Below, in pieces: positions 1 through 10,229 of a DNA stretch of 17,394 nucleotides. The DNA comes from Ichthyophonus hoferi (taxonomy: Eukaryota > Opisthokonta > Ichthyosporea > Ichthyophonida > Ichthyophonidae). The DNA lies in assembly GCA_002751075.1 (NCBI GenBank), contig NAOQ01000949.1, positions 1-17,394 of the forward strand, written 5' to 3'. The translations under genes were made by a program, and so were the position numbers. How positions within the stretch are numbered: the first letter of the stretch is position 1; each line of letters begins with the position of its first letter. The notes beneath the pieces are model-generated. The model was not told the DNA's origin. It saw nothing but the letters and a program-made list of their open reading frames with translations, and did not search any database.

Positions 1-34
1 AGCGTACTTGTCTGTTCCCTTTTTGTTTTTACAG

Positions 35-480
35 CACTAACAACTCTACACCAATTCTACAAAGATATAGCAACTTTGAGAAGATTTAAACAACCTGAAG
101 GCCATGTTGAATGTCTTAATGACCTGGGACATCCTCTTCTCAATCATTACCAATTTGGATGTTGACAGCAACATTGATCAAAGAAATAATAATTTCACTC
201 TTGTTGATATTCTTTTGGCTTCCTACAATCATTTACATTAACAGAATAATGACACATAGTCAAGAGAGAGACAGGGTCATCAATACAAGAAGAACCTCTC
301 AGCTTCAACTGAAACCCTTCTTACCAGTTCCATTCTGGCCATCCAGGAATCAACCATATCTCACAAAAGTGCTCTAGGAATCTAAAGGGTCCCAGCTGTG
401 GGAAATCGTTTTCCCCCAGCATCAGGAAAACATCTATGGTGGGTGTCACTCATGCTTTTGTGGGTCCATAAGAGTTATAC
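35..480 (+). pseudogene. Broken coding-like remnant at the left edge, possibly from a retroelement gag-like region
   Basis: This stretch is less AT-rich than what follows and has protein-like codon runs in more than one frame. A pyrimidine-rich tract ending in an AG lies just before it, at 11-34, so a 3'-terminal exon of a gene lying outside the window is one reading. The spacing of Leu, Trp and Leu-Asp residues loosely recalls the DUF1759-type gag region of BEL/Pao LTR retroelements, but that is an impression and not a match I can prove. As a coding unit it is broken, with several breaks. No LTR or pol part is visible here. Its age cannot be judged. The alternative is a host terminal exon followed by 3' UTR. 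Confidence 0.25.
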
Positions 481-630
481 AATACTAATATTAGTATGGA
501 AAAGGCTGTATTGTATGTGTCATAGTACATAATTTGGTAAGGTGAGTGTAGTAATAAATCTAATTAAAAATATGTTTATGTTTATGATTTTTATATTATA
601 GTGTATGTATATGCCAATAATGTTATACTA

Positions 631-950
631 TTGTTGTACTTCTATATAGGCCTAGTATAGTTACAGTCTAACAGTATAATACACTACTTTATATTACGTT
701 AATGTTGCACTTCCATATCATTATAGTATGGTTATAATCCAATAGTATAATACATATTTTATATTGTATATTTTTGTACTTCTATATAATCATAATATAG
801 CTGGAATCTAATAGTATATTACATTATTGTGTATCATATCATTGTTGTACTCCCATATAGTCATAGTATAATTATAATATAATAATATAATACATCATTG
901 TATATCATATTATTGTTGTTACTCTCATAGTCATAACATAGTTATACTCC
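631..950. repeat. Degenerate tandem repeat, period about 70 bp, about 4.5 copies
   Basis: Units start near 631, 702, 771, 842 and 912. Each begins with a TTGTTGTACT-like block. Next comes a CATATAGTCATAGTATAG-like block, then AATAGTATAATACAT and a TATATCATA-like tail. Copies differ at many positions and the last is partial. No reading frame spans the block. This looks like an old minisatellite. Confidence 0.7.
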
Positions 951-990
951 GAGCACATAAAACTATTTATTAAATAAAATTAATAATTCG

Positions 991-1270
991 AAAATCACTT
1001 GTAATTTTTCACACGCTTGGCCTAACCAAATTAAAAAGGTAGTAATTGGCTGAGTAGGTTTATTTTGCACTATATATAGAACATTATTATTATGTCTAAT
1101 CAATCACATAAAGCCATTCGTTAGATATGATTAGTAAGTATAAAATCAATTATAATTTTTCACACGATTAGTCTAACCAGATTAGAAAGATAGTAATAGG
1201 CTGAGTAGGTTTATTTTGTACTATGTACATTATTACTGTATCCATTGGTTAAATGCTATTTAGAAATATA
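991..1270. repeat. Tandem duplication of a unit of about 151 bp
   Basis: Copy 1 starts at 991 (AAAATCACTTGTAATTTTTC) and copy 2 at 1142 (AAAATCAATTATAATTTTTC). Both contain TTTTTCACACG, then a CTAACCA motif, then GGCTGAGTAGGTTTATTTTG. Copy 2 is shorter in its second half, and its tail aligns to the end of copy 1. No coding signal is visible. Confidence 0.75.
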
Positions 1271-1681
1271 TTACATAATAGCTAGAATCATTAATATTAT
1301 ATATATTGAGTATTATACAATTAGTATTATTAAGTCATAAATTAGACTACTATATATACCATATATATTGTATAGCACAATGGTAGTTTTCTTAATTAGA
1401 GTTGATGTAAGTTAGCACTAGAGTATTAATTGCATAATAAACCAATACGTTAATTTGATTACTCTGTAAATTATATTACCCGAGTTAGTGCTAGCAGTTA
1501 TCTCCTATTTTTCCTGTTAGGCCGCCACTAAAATAGTATTTTGATATTATATTGTTGTTAGAGTATAAATGAATAGCCTTGTAACAAGGTATATATATCA
1601 TTACTGCAAATAGATGAGCAGAAAAATGATGTGTTGCAACACATCATACTACTATCACAATCCTTACAGAATGAAACTTAT
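1271..1681. other. Intergenic AT-rich DNA with two palindromes
   Basis: I see no supportable gene. The short plus-strand ORF that starts at 1614 runs through a palindrome and then TAT/TTA simple sequence, so it is not believable. A 13-bp inverted repeat (CCTTGT, one base, ACAAGG) lies at 1577-1589. Confidence 0.6.
1626..1647. repeat. Perfect 22-bp palindrome
   Basis: The arms are ATGATGTGTTG and CAACACATCAT, with no spacer. The site could extrude as a cruciform or bind a dimeric protein. It lies 35 bp outside the inferred end of the neighbouring LTR-like repeat. Confidence 0.85.
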
Positions 1682-2166
1682 TGTTCTTGTGGTCTGGTGG
1701 TTAGATTGGGTTATTGCTTTAATATATGATACCAAGACTTATGCTCAAGTCATTAAAAAAAAAAAATGTTACTGGTATTATTATTGTTATTATTATTACT
1801 ATTGGCAATTATTATTGCATATATATGTAGCCAGGGTAAACAGTTAGTGCAATCTATTGGTGCTCAACGGCAATCCAAGACGATCTATCAAAATCAAATC
1901 AGTCAATGGTAGAGATCCTGAAAAAACATAATAAGCCCTTTCAGATCATATGTTTTGGGGTTCAAGGAACTTATTGCTTAGGTATCCTGCCTAAGATAAG
2001 TCCTGCTGACTTGTTTAATAATAAAAATGTCTTAGCATATCTGTACTCCGTGTACGCATAGGGACATGTTAAAACACCTCTTAGTTCGGTATTTTTTCTC
2101 TCTTTCTACTTTACAAACAAATGTAAGTCACAGAAACGCTCATGTCTCTACTTATTATTTCCAACA
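1682..2166 (-). mobile_element. LTR-like interspersed repeat, copy A (fossil, probable solo LTR)
   Basis: Read on the minus strand, this stretch starts at 2166 with TGTTGGAAATAA and matches two plus-strand copies at 11730-12137 and 12692-13074 over most of its length. Shared blocks include CACGGAGTACAGATATG, AAACAAGTCAG and AAACATATGATCT. The sharp 5' edge, the TGTTGG start and an ACA-type end fit a copia- or gypsy-like long terminal repeat. No internal coding region accompanies it and no clear target-site duplication is seen, so it is old. The family name is uncertain, and a non-autonomous DNA element is the alternative. The end near 1682 is approximate. Confidence 0.6.
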
Positions 2167-4607
2167 TGCTAATATGTGTTCAGGATGAGACATGCCACCC
2201 CGAAAGCAATGACTGCAGTGTTATAACATATGATTTTTAAAGGATCAAGATATTTTCTGAATTATCCTGCCGACCTTGTAGTGATTTTCTTTCAATTGCA
2301 TCGACCTATCTAAACTAGTGCGTCATTGTAGATCGGCCAGTATTTTTGTTGAAATCCATAACAACCAGTTAAAAGTGCTATACTTCTCTCATTAGAAATG
2401 GGTAAATATTATTTTATTACGCTTTATGCGACCCAATGTAAAGCAGGAGCATATGGCAAGATATTTATGATTCGTTTAGGATTAATAATTGAAACTCTTT
2501 TTTTATGCAGATAGCATTTTATGCAGGTCTCTTTGAAAGATAAGGAACTGCGGGGGACCTATTTCTTAAAATGATAACGGCCCTGTTGCCATATGTATCG
2601 ATCCTCTATGATCATAAAACAAAATTCCAATAGTTATATATATATAACTAGGAAGCAGGTATTTAATTGGGTTTTTTTTCTTCTCTCCGTTCATTGCATA
2701 ATAAGTATATACATGATGGTAACTTTACTAATCTGGTACATATGCGAAAGTTATCAGATCAATACATTGTCTGAAAGGCATTTCAAGAAAGAAAAACCAT
2801 CATGCCATGGAATCTTATATAATGATACTTAAAGACCAAAAGGTTTAAAACTAAAAATGTATAGATATGCTTATAGGGTTATTTTCTGTAATAGCTGCTG
2901 AACAGCGTCCACAGTTTATTTGAGTGGCAAGGTATCCAGGTAGTTCTCCCAGTTTATTCAAAGTGGAATCTGACATCTTATACAATCAACTATATCTGCT
3001 TATTTAGTGGCCATGTGAAGAAAGTTGTAGAGTAATACAACTAATGTGTAATTCTATTGGGCCAAATCTAGATTTTGGCATGCTCACTAAGTTTACTTAG
3101 AAGCCAATATAGTTTTTCTAGTTAACTTCATAAATGACATGGATTTGTTTAGATTTTCTACCTTTTTAGGCATATTTTTATGTTCAAACATTTTTTGTCA
3201 TGGTTTTAAAGCTACTCTAATTGAGTATTGTTGAGGAAAGTATACTCATTGTTTTGACGAGATTATAGTTATTGTTAATCAAAGAAAAGTTAAAAGAGCA
3301 GACCACGCATATTTTTCTCAATTTTAGATATTTGATAGTATTTTGGTCATATATGCTAGCAATTTTTTAAAAGCTCAGCCTTCAGAGCTCTTTTTTAAAG
3401 CGCTCTTTAAAAATAAAACTACACCTATTAGCTAGTAAATAATGATCCTATGGTAATTAACATGCTCTATACTAAATAGCGTAAGTAAACGTCCTAGCAA
3501 CCTTGTCAAATAGATTATTCGTGTAATTTCAAACAGTGGTATTCGATATAGAGACTTTTAATAAATAAATTGTATTATGTTAGAATATGCACTTAGCCCC
3601 GTGTCAAAAGTATTCAACGTAACTATATCTAGACATTCAGGTTGCATAGATGTTGCTGATGACTACGCATTGCATTATTTCAAAACCTTGCTAGTAAGGC
3701 TTGTATAAGCTATAAGCGTACACGTCATATAAGCATATGTAGTATTCAAGCCTCCAAAAGGCTATATAAAGATCTTATCTTCCAACTTGAAATATAGAAG
3801 CAATTGATTGTCATTATATATACTAGTTTTAAAAACTTAAAACACTGGGCTAACTTCTTCAACATAAACCGTTCAATAGACCTATATCTGCGCATGTGAG
3901 AAGTCCAAAAGGAAATTCATTTACAATCAGTATATATATATATATATTTCACTTAACTGAGCCGACACTCTCGTTCAGAGAGCATGCGTCTAACTCTTCA
4001 ATTGCAGTATATGTAAGCTCTAAGCTCTTAATATAATCTCATATATTCAAAATCATGATGAACTGGCTGGGCATTATTATATCACTCTAGCTCATCGGCT
4101 GCATTACTATACCTTTTTATGTTCAAAATTTTAATCTTTAATATATAATAATTGACGATAATAATATAACCCATATTCAAGTTTAAATTTTTTATTTTAA
4201 AGATTAGCATTCTCATTCGGAAGATAAAAAGGCGTAGTTGCTAGCAAATCTTTACCAATCGAGTCCATTACATATTTTTTTTTTAAAAAAAACCGTGTTT
4301 ATTAATCTATTATCTTCGAATTAAATTATTAGTAATTTAGAATCAGTTTGTTAAATGAGTTTTCTAATGGGTCACCAGTTTGAAAATAAAAAATACTAAA
4401 TGTGAAACAGCACAAGCAACGTCAGTGTATAGAAAGAAGTTAAGACTAGAGCTTTCTAATTGAACAGGTCCGTAAATACAAATCTAACTAATTATTATTC
4501 TATTTTCTTAAATAGCAACAAAACATAAGTGACTACATTCAAATTAAACATAATATAGTGTACTCTAAAATACAAGTTGTACAACATCGTAGACAGCTTT
4601 AGTATGT

Positions 4608-4613
4608 TTTAAT
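4608..4613 (-). terminator. Possible ATTAAA polyadenylation signal
   Basis: TTTAAT on the plus strand reads ATTAAA on the minus strand, about 310 nt past the stop codon of the minus-strand gene. No AATAAA is seen on that strand closer to the stop. The hexamer is common by chance in AT-rich DNA. Confidence 0.2.
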
Positions 4614-4740
4614 TAACATAAAGTCGAAGCCAAATCAGACGTAAAATACGCCTTCTAGAAAGTAATCACAGAAGAACGGAAGAGCTCTGCAGTGACGAGG
4701 TTTTCTTCAAAATAATTATTAGAGGTAATATAACTTACTA

Positions 4741-4777
4741 TTTTTTTTTTGGTTTTTTTTTTGGAGGGGGGGGGGGG
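4741..4777. repeat. Homopolymer tract T10-GG-T10-GGA-G12
   Basis: The tract consists of two ten-base T runs split by GG, then GGA and an uninterrupted run of twelve G. On the minus strand it reads as C12 followed by A-rich sequence, inside the likely 3' UTR of the Tudor-like gene. It is prone to length error in sequencing. Confidence 0.9.
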
Positions 4778-4924
4778 TTCATTAACAATATTTTTAACCA
4801 TATAATCATTCAAAACTATTAAAAGTATACACACTTAATCATATAATACTACAGATGACGCTTAAACAAGGTCACGAAAAAATAAATTAGGATAAGTCTA
4901 AATTAAAATAAAATAAAAAGTTTT

Positions 4925-5761
4925 CTAAGAATTAACAATAAGCGCATCCTCCTCCTTAAGAGATACAAGGTTGACATATTCAAAGGAATCATCAACGTCG
5001 TAAACTACACAATGCAATCCATTTTTTGCTTCAGTTACAGTGCCGGGATACCAGGTTTGATCTTCAGGCCAGAAAATGGATACTTTTGAGCCAGTGAGAT
5101 AAGGATGAACAGTCTGGGTTTCACGACAATAATAAAAAGAAAAGTAAAAGGTACGCATATCCGGTTCCCTCTTTCCCCCCTTATCAGATATGCAGCGCAT
5201 ATAGCACACTTCGGCCACATCCTCGCGGTTTACCTCAATATAAAGATCGGTTTCAAGAAAATCTTCACTACGAAGATCAAGTGAACGGCCTGATCTTTTA
5301 AACTCATCTGCAACTTTGCTATAGGGCAAGAACACCTTACCCCACATACCATCTTTCGTGGCACACGCGCCACGTACAACTGCACCATTGTAAAGAAGAA
5401 AGCAACGCCCTACAGAAGATTTCATATCAGAGAATGCAGCCTCAACGGCCGAGAGAACATCAACAGATGAGTAAATGTCTCGAAAAACCTTTGGTACAAC
5501 CGGTCCTCGGGAACCGCCAAAAATAGACCCGTAGGGCCATGTTTCAGTCTTAGGAGGAATGCTATGAACAATATTCTCATCTTTAAAACGAATGATCTTC
5601 TTCTTCTTCCCTGCAGGTTTAGAAATAAATGGATAGTCCTTAGTACAAAGCCTCTTGGCTGGTGGAATAGCATTGAAGAGTTTGTTGTCGTAGTCAAGGT
5701 CGATCTTACGCTTGGTGTCCAAACCTTTTTCGTCAACAACGGTCTGCAGAGCTAGGTCAAG
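4925..5761 (-). CDS. Exon 2 (terminal) of the Tudor-like gene
   Basis: The frame is open for 279 codons, from the splice acceptor to the TAG stop at 4925-4927. It continues 13 codons upstream of the TTG at 5722 (LDLALQTVVDEKG), right up to a strong acceptor, and there is no ATG near its start. The exon is therefore spliced to an upstream exon and does not start internally. Confidence 0.85.
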   Translation of the reverse strand, partial: LDLALQTVVDEKGLDTKRKIDLDYDNKLFNAIPPAKRLCTKDYPFISKPAGKKKKIIRFKDENIVHSIPPKTETWPYGSIFGGSRGPVVPKVFRDIYSSVDVLSAVEAAFSDMKSSVGRCFLLYNGAVVRGACATKDGMWGKVFLPYSKVADEFKRSGRSLDLRSEDFLETDLYIEVNREDVAEVCYMRCISDKGGKREPDMRTFYFSFYYCRETQTVHPYLTGSKVSIFWPEDQTWYPGTVTEAKNGLHCVVYDVDDSFEYVNLVSLKEEDALIVNS

Positions 5762-6526
5762 CTGTGGGAAAAATTATAATGGTTGAACTGCTTGTTATCT
5801 TGCAAAAAAAAAAATCGAATGACGAAATAGTACGCGCCTATGCCGGAAGTAAGTAATCGTCGAGAAGATGAAATGTTTCGTAGTAGTAGAAAGAACTGAC
5901 GCTAAAAGGATATTTGACCAATGCGACGTAAATCAACCAATATTTCAGATATTTGTATTCACACGTACAAAGTGTATAAAGGTTTTTCGCATACACTTTG
6001 AGTATGATTGGAATTTTATATACCGGGTCAAAGAATGGACATAGTTGAACTAGCGCATTTTCCAAAAACGATAATAAATAGAAGGCCCATAGAAGGCCCT
6101 TAGTATAAAATATTTTCTCAAGCAGTGGTCGAGCAAATATGACAATAGTTGTGTATATTGTATATAGCTAGGTGAAGATCAGGTATACACATCCTCATAT
6201 TTTAATTACGCATAGACGTTGTAAAAACAACGCACGAGTACTCTCAACCGTATTTCCGGAAGAAAGGTATGTAAACAGGAAAATGAGGCGCACGCTATTA
6301 AAAGTAAAACAGCATGCAAACAGAAAAATTAGGGACATGAGGCTTTATTTTCCAGACTGGAAGCATCGTGGGAAAGTCTGAGCAAGGAGTGGCTATATAA
6401 GCAACTCGTTACCTTGTACTTTGTTTCCCGCAGTTCACAGTTCATAGCGCTGTCCTGGCAAACACTGAACAGATTCTGACCTGAAGCGACATGACCCCCA
6501 AATGAATGACAATCTACACACATCAT
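4925..6526 (-). CDS. Two-exon gene for a predicted nuclear protein with a C-terminal Tudor/Agenet-like domain
   Basis: The product is about 316 residues and I do not recognise its family. Exon 1 (6526-6413) gives 38 residues with five Cys. Exon 2 (5761-4925) gives 278 residues. The intron is 651 bp. Both junctions are phase 0: the donor is AAG|GTAACG, and the acceptor follows TTTTTCCCACAG. Residues 52-95 are basic, with KRK, AKR and KKKK clusters that look like nuclear localisation signals. Residues 93-97 (KIIRF), followed by KDE, fit the RVxF docking motif for protein phosphatase 1. Residues 261-303 (SKVSIFWPEDQTWYPG, then VVYDVDDSFEYVNL) fit the strand and aromatic pattern of Tudor/Agenet barrels, which bind methylated Lys or Arg on histones or other proteins. 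Residues 120-240 look folded but are unassigned. A chromatin role is inference. The gene has an intron, so it is not a retrocopy. Confidence 0.65.
6413..6526 (-). CDS. Exon 1 (first coding) of the Tudor-like gene
   Basis: The frame starts at the tandem ATG ATG at 6526-6521. A stop lies in frame upstream, near 6568. It ends at the donor AAG|GTAACG, in the phase needed by exon 2. The 38 residues are Cys-rich (CVDC at the start) and match nothing I know. The splice sites and phase support it, but no homology does. A different upstream first exon remains possible. Confidence 0.5.
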
Positions 6527-6603
6527 TACAAACCAACAACTCCACCAACACTAAACAATAATGCGTGTCATTCAGGTTTGCCGCAAATTATATCCTAGTC
6601 TAC

Positions 6604-6609
6604 CACGTG
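6604..6609. promoter_or_regulatory. CACGTG E-box upstream of the Tudor-like gene
   Basis: A perfect CACGTG palindrome sits 78 nt upstream of the first ATG, where a proximal promoter is expected. It is the core site of bHLH-zip factors of the USF/Myc type. A six-base site can occur by chance. Confidence 0.25.
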
Positions 6610-9600
6610 CTAAATCCATTGGATTATAGCTAAAATAGCTGCGTGACTTTAAATTGTTAATATGTGGTTTCTGCCGAATTGATGCTTCAAATCTGCGAAA
6701 TTGTGCAAACTAACTTACGAATAAGATTTAACTACAATTTTGAATAATTTGGTTTATGAAAAAGTATATGTAAAACTATACCATTATATTCATAAACATA
6801 GATATGTTATAGAAAAATCCAATCGATTTTTGTCATTTTCTCCATTTCCCATGCACTGATTAGTTGTTAGGTTATGATGTCATTTGTGTTCAACATTTAA
6901 AATAAGTCTGTAGATATTAAGTCTAATATTGATGAACCAAATTCGTAAAATTACACTTTTAAAACAAATTATTGTCGTCTAAAAAAATTTGTCCTTATTT
7001 TTAATAAATTTTTAGTTATATATTTTTTTGAGTCCGTTTATTCTTGATTTTGTAACTAAATGAGCTATTGCACATAAATTGTAGCAAGGACATTCCTCAA
7101 CAACTTTTGGGCTTTGATATCTCTATACGAATCGCTTATTGGCCATATAAAAACAATGCTATACAATTGAAACACTATCTATTGGTTGGATCACTTAAAT
7201 AGTTGTTAAATTTAATAAGCGAATATTTGTGGCTTTCTGAATTTGTTATTTGGCGGTTACGTGGCATTATTGGGATTTCACACATCTGCGATCAGTAGCC
7301 AATAATTAAATGTCTTTTAAACCCAGATTTAGGCCCCAAAATCGGATAATGTGGTGCATTTTTACAACATCAACTTTATATATAAAACAACGGTTGCGCT
7401 ATTTTTTATTTTATTTTTATTTTTATTTTTTTTGGCGCTTAATAATTTCAAATGGTTAGCTTTAGCGCATTTTATATTGAGCTTATATTAAAAAGGAACA
7501 TCAGTTATAAGCTTTTAACATTATAAGGACGCCTCCGTGAAAGAAACCCTATGTACCCTATCATCCAAGCAATATGCGACAATTAAACTGTAGATGTGCT
7601 AATCAGCCAATAGGAACTATTGCCAAATAAAGATTTACTTTTAAACGTTTGCACGACCGACCACGGGATGCTCTTTTTATCCACATCCATACAATCATAA
7701 CTAATTATTATTGTTACTTGTTTATATCTGCTGTCCCAAACACAAAGACATTCCAATGTAAGATCATGGGTATAAATTAAGTAAGAAGAACTGCATTTGA
7801 AACTTATAAATATGAATTTATTAGTTCTGATATATTTTCCTAATAAGTTTACTTTTTTAAAAAAAAAAGCTTCGACTAGAGCCTTTTGCTCTATTGAATT
7901 AGGGTGTAGTTATATATATATAGATTCAGTAGCCATTAGTATCGATCGATTTTTTCTAGAGCCTATGCTTTAAACTGGTTGCTGTTCAAAAGTGAGATTA
8001 TTGGCCTGTGTTATCAAATAGTATCCGGCTATTAGGCTCTTTCGGTAACGATTCCACACCCATGGCTGAAGTTTAAAGATAAATTTGTGTGGGTGAGATG
8101 GCTATCTCGTTTTGAGTTAAGAAGGAGTTACTCCAGATATTTAACGAAAATCATGACTGATAGCCAATGCCTTAATCATGTAAGATTGGCTCTATTTAGA
8201 GTTAACTATCAATTGGAAATTGCCATAATATTTGTATTGCCAGGTAGCTAGAGGATCAGAGGAAACGGAAACAAATAGATTATTGGATGGGAATATATCA
8301 CTGAGACACAGTTTTTGAAGCATCATTTTCAAACGCTGGTAAGACTATTTTCCCGCCTTATTTACTCGGCAACTTTTGGAGCCATTAATATCACATGAGC
8401 GTTACGAGCCCGAGTGAGAAGGCGTGAGAAGGCTACCTACTCCCACTTAGCTACCTAGATAAATTCATACATTACGTTTGCAAACAAAAATGCAGAACTA
8501 GTTTAGGCTCAGTTTACATATTTTATTAGAGTTCATATTAGCTAATAGACGTCCAGCAGTAGGGATCGTTAGGTACAACATATAAGATGAATAATATTTA
8601 ACTAATTTCAACACATACTAGAACAATCGATATGACATAACATCAGTAAGCATGTTAATTCTCTATTAAGCTCTTCCTGAAGCTCACACTTTGGGTCAAA
8701 TGTATGTGAAATCTTTCATTTTTTACGTGGAAGTGTGGTATAGGCAGTAACTATGATCTATATCCGGCTGAGGATATATAGTTAGTGTATCTATACTGGG
8801 AGTTAGACTAATATCTTATTCTCATGGTTGGCCTTCTATATTGGTGTCTGTATTGTAAATTTCTAACTCTCGAGATATACCTGACAATATATATATGAAA
8901 ATTTCTGAAATCTATAATTGTTGGCGAGACAATGTTGTTAACTAAACTGAAAAGCATTAGTTTATTATTCTTTTTGAGTCTTGCATATTTACTTCTTGCT
9001 GCTTCAAGACTGTTTTGATGCCGTTCATTAAAAAATACTAAAGACTCCTAGTTTAGTAGTCTAGTTGGTACTTAAATACCAATAAACACATCTGTTCTAT
9101 CGATTCCCAAGTCATTACCTCGTATTGACATAACTCATCTAACAAGAATACTATTCCAGTCTTTACATACAAAATATTGTAATTTCTCTTAGTGATACTA
9201 AACCAAATATAAAGAAACGTTAGGTAAAAGTGCCGTAGAAACTTGGATTCCAATAATATATAATGAAATATTTTTTATTTAAACATGTTGAATCTTACAG
9301 AAGTTTGTCCACAAGTTTGCATGTTGGACTTTTAGATTGTAGCACTCATTTAATGCAAAACGTTACTCTGCTTAGTCATGCCGTTTAAAGAGAGTGGCAA
9401 AGTGAAAGTTTATTTACTTATTATTAGACTTACTAACTAGACTTTCCCTTAGTTGAGATTGAGATCTTGTTTATTATCTATTATAGTCATTATATTTGCT
9501 CAGCTTGGAAAAATAATTTTGACAAAAACAAATTAAATCCTCAATACCCAATTTTCTGCCTTAAGCCTACTCCCATGGTAATCATTCGATCTGTTTATAG

Positions 9601-9940
9601 TTAGTAAGCTATTTTGTGTTTTTCTGTTTAAATACAAGTATATCTTAATGGATGATCATATTTGATTAATTTGGCCGTGATTTCTATTAATATCTTAGGG
9701 CCAGTTGGTTTATATATACTACAATTTATTAGTTATTTTTTATTGGGTTCTGTGTATTTGACGCGTAGATAGCTGGTTAACTTTGTTTTGTTTTGAGCAT
9801 TGATCCATTTTGGCTTTATATGCAACTTATTAATTGGTTCATGTTAGGTTTCGGGTCTCTGATCTGCATGTGTTATGTTTAAATGAAATCTATCCTGAAC
9901 ATGAATAAATGTGATGTACACATACGTACAATTAGTACAA
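6610..9940. other. Long AT-rich intergenic region
   Basis: No exon, RNA gene or complete mobile element can be supported. Open frames are short and low in complexity, and those at 9053-9253 (minus) and near 5.8-6.1 kb look like chance. Small items include GTGAGAAGGC repeated twice in tandem near 8414-8433 and a loose inverted pair with the core TCGCTTATT near 7132 and 7217. A TTTTA-rich run lies near 7405-7430. Several CCAAT/ATTGG pentamers are scattered at 7130-7610. Confidence 0.5.
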
Positions 9941-9959
9941 TTAGTTTTTAAAATAATAT

Positions 9960-10229
9960 ATGCACATACACATTATTGAATACTTATTTGTGGAAATGTT
10001 CAGTGTTCCAATGGCACTTGCTATAAAGATCTTAGCAGAAATTACTGCCTTGTTGACATATATACAATCTATCCTACGCCAGAAATTATTTGACTGGCTA
10101 TTAGGCATTTTATCACTGTTTTTCTTTTGCTCTTTATCCATAGTCCTATATAATTATATTTATTTTAACATCATAATTCCAGTTGTGACATGGTGTTTTT
10201 ATGTTATCACACAACAAGTAGCTCAATAA
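9960..10229 (+). CDS. Doubtful small membrane-protein ORF, 89 aa
   Basis: The frame runs from ATG to TAA and is strongly hydrophobic. Residues 14-39 form an amphipathic or membrane-like helix with SVPMALAIKILAE. Residues 43-83 could cross the membrane twice. No family is recognised. The opposite strand is also open over most of the stretch, and AT-rich DNA makes hydrophobic codons by chance, so this may not be a gene. The TAA stop lies inside an AATAAA hexamer (10225-10230), as would happen in a very compact transcript or by accident. No promoter or splice site supports it. Confidence 0.2.
   Translation: MHIHIIEYLFVEMFSVPMALAIKILAEITALLTYIQSILRQKLFDWLLGILSLFFFCSLSIVLYNYIYFNIIIPVVTWCFYVITQQVAQ

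Larger units (their letters stand above)
2167..4924. other. AT-rich intergenic region
   Basis: No supportable gene was found on either strand. The 79-aa plus frame at 2593-2832 has no family features and looks like chance. The contents are simple: a TA microsatellite at about 3931-3947, a hairpin of TTTTTAAA/TTTAAAAA arms at 3392-3413, an A/T run near 4270, and the poly-T/poly-G tract at 4741-4777. The right end should hold the 3' UTR of the minus-strand gene. Confidence 0.55.

Noticed and set aside
553-558. AATAAA polyadenylation signal for a gene entering from the left
   Set aside because: The hexamer is real, but the upstream coding stretch looks broken and AT-rich DNA yields many such hexamers.
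1614-1847. 77-aa plus-strand frame
   Set aside because: It crosses a palindrome, an A run and a TAT/TTA simple repeat, and overlaps the LTR-like copy. The poly-Tyr composition is an artefact of the repeat.
2593-2832. 79-aa hydrophobic plus-strand frame
   Set aside because: The composition is what AT-rich DNA gives by chance, with no splice or family support.
5422-5739. 105-aa minus-strand and 63-aa plus-strand frames over the Tudor-like exon
   Set aside because: Both are shadows of the supported exon in other frames.
5838-6065. 75-aa minus-strand frame inside the Tudor-like gene
   Set aside because: It falls within the inferred 651-bp intron, has no splice sites in phase with the neighbouring exons, and has no recognisable domain.
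6172-6381. 69-aa basic plus-strand frame
   Set aside because: It lies antisense to the intron of the Tudor-like gene. The Arg/Lys-rich sequence has no family features.
9053-9253. 66-aa minus-strand frame
   Set aside because: It is short, isolated and AT-driven, with no support from splice sites or motifs.
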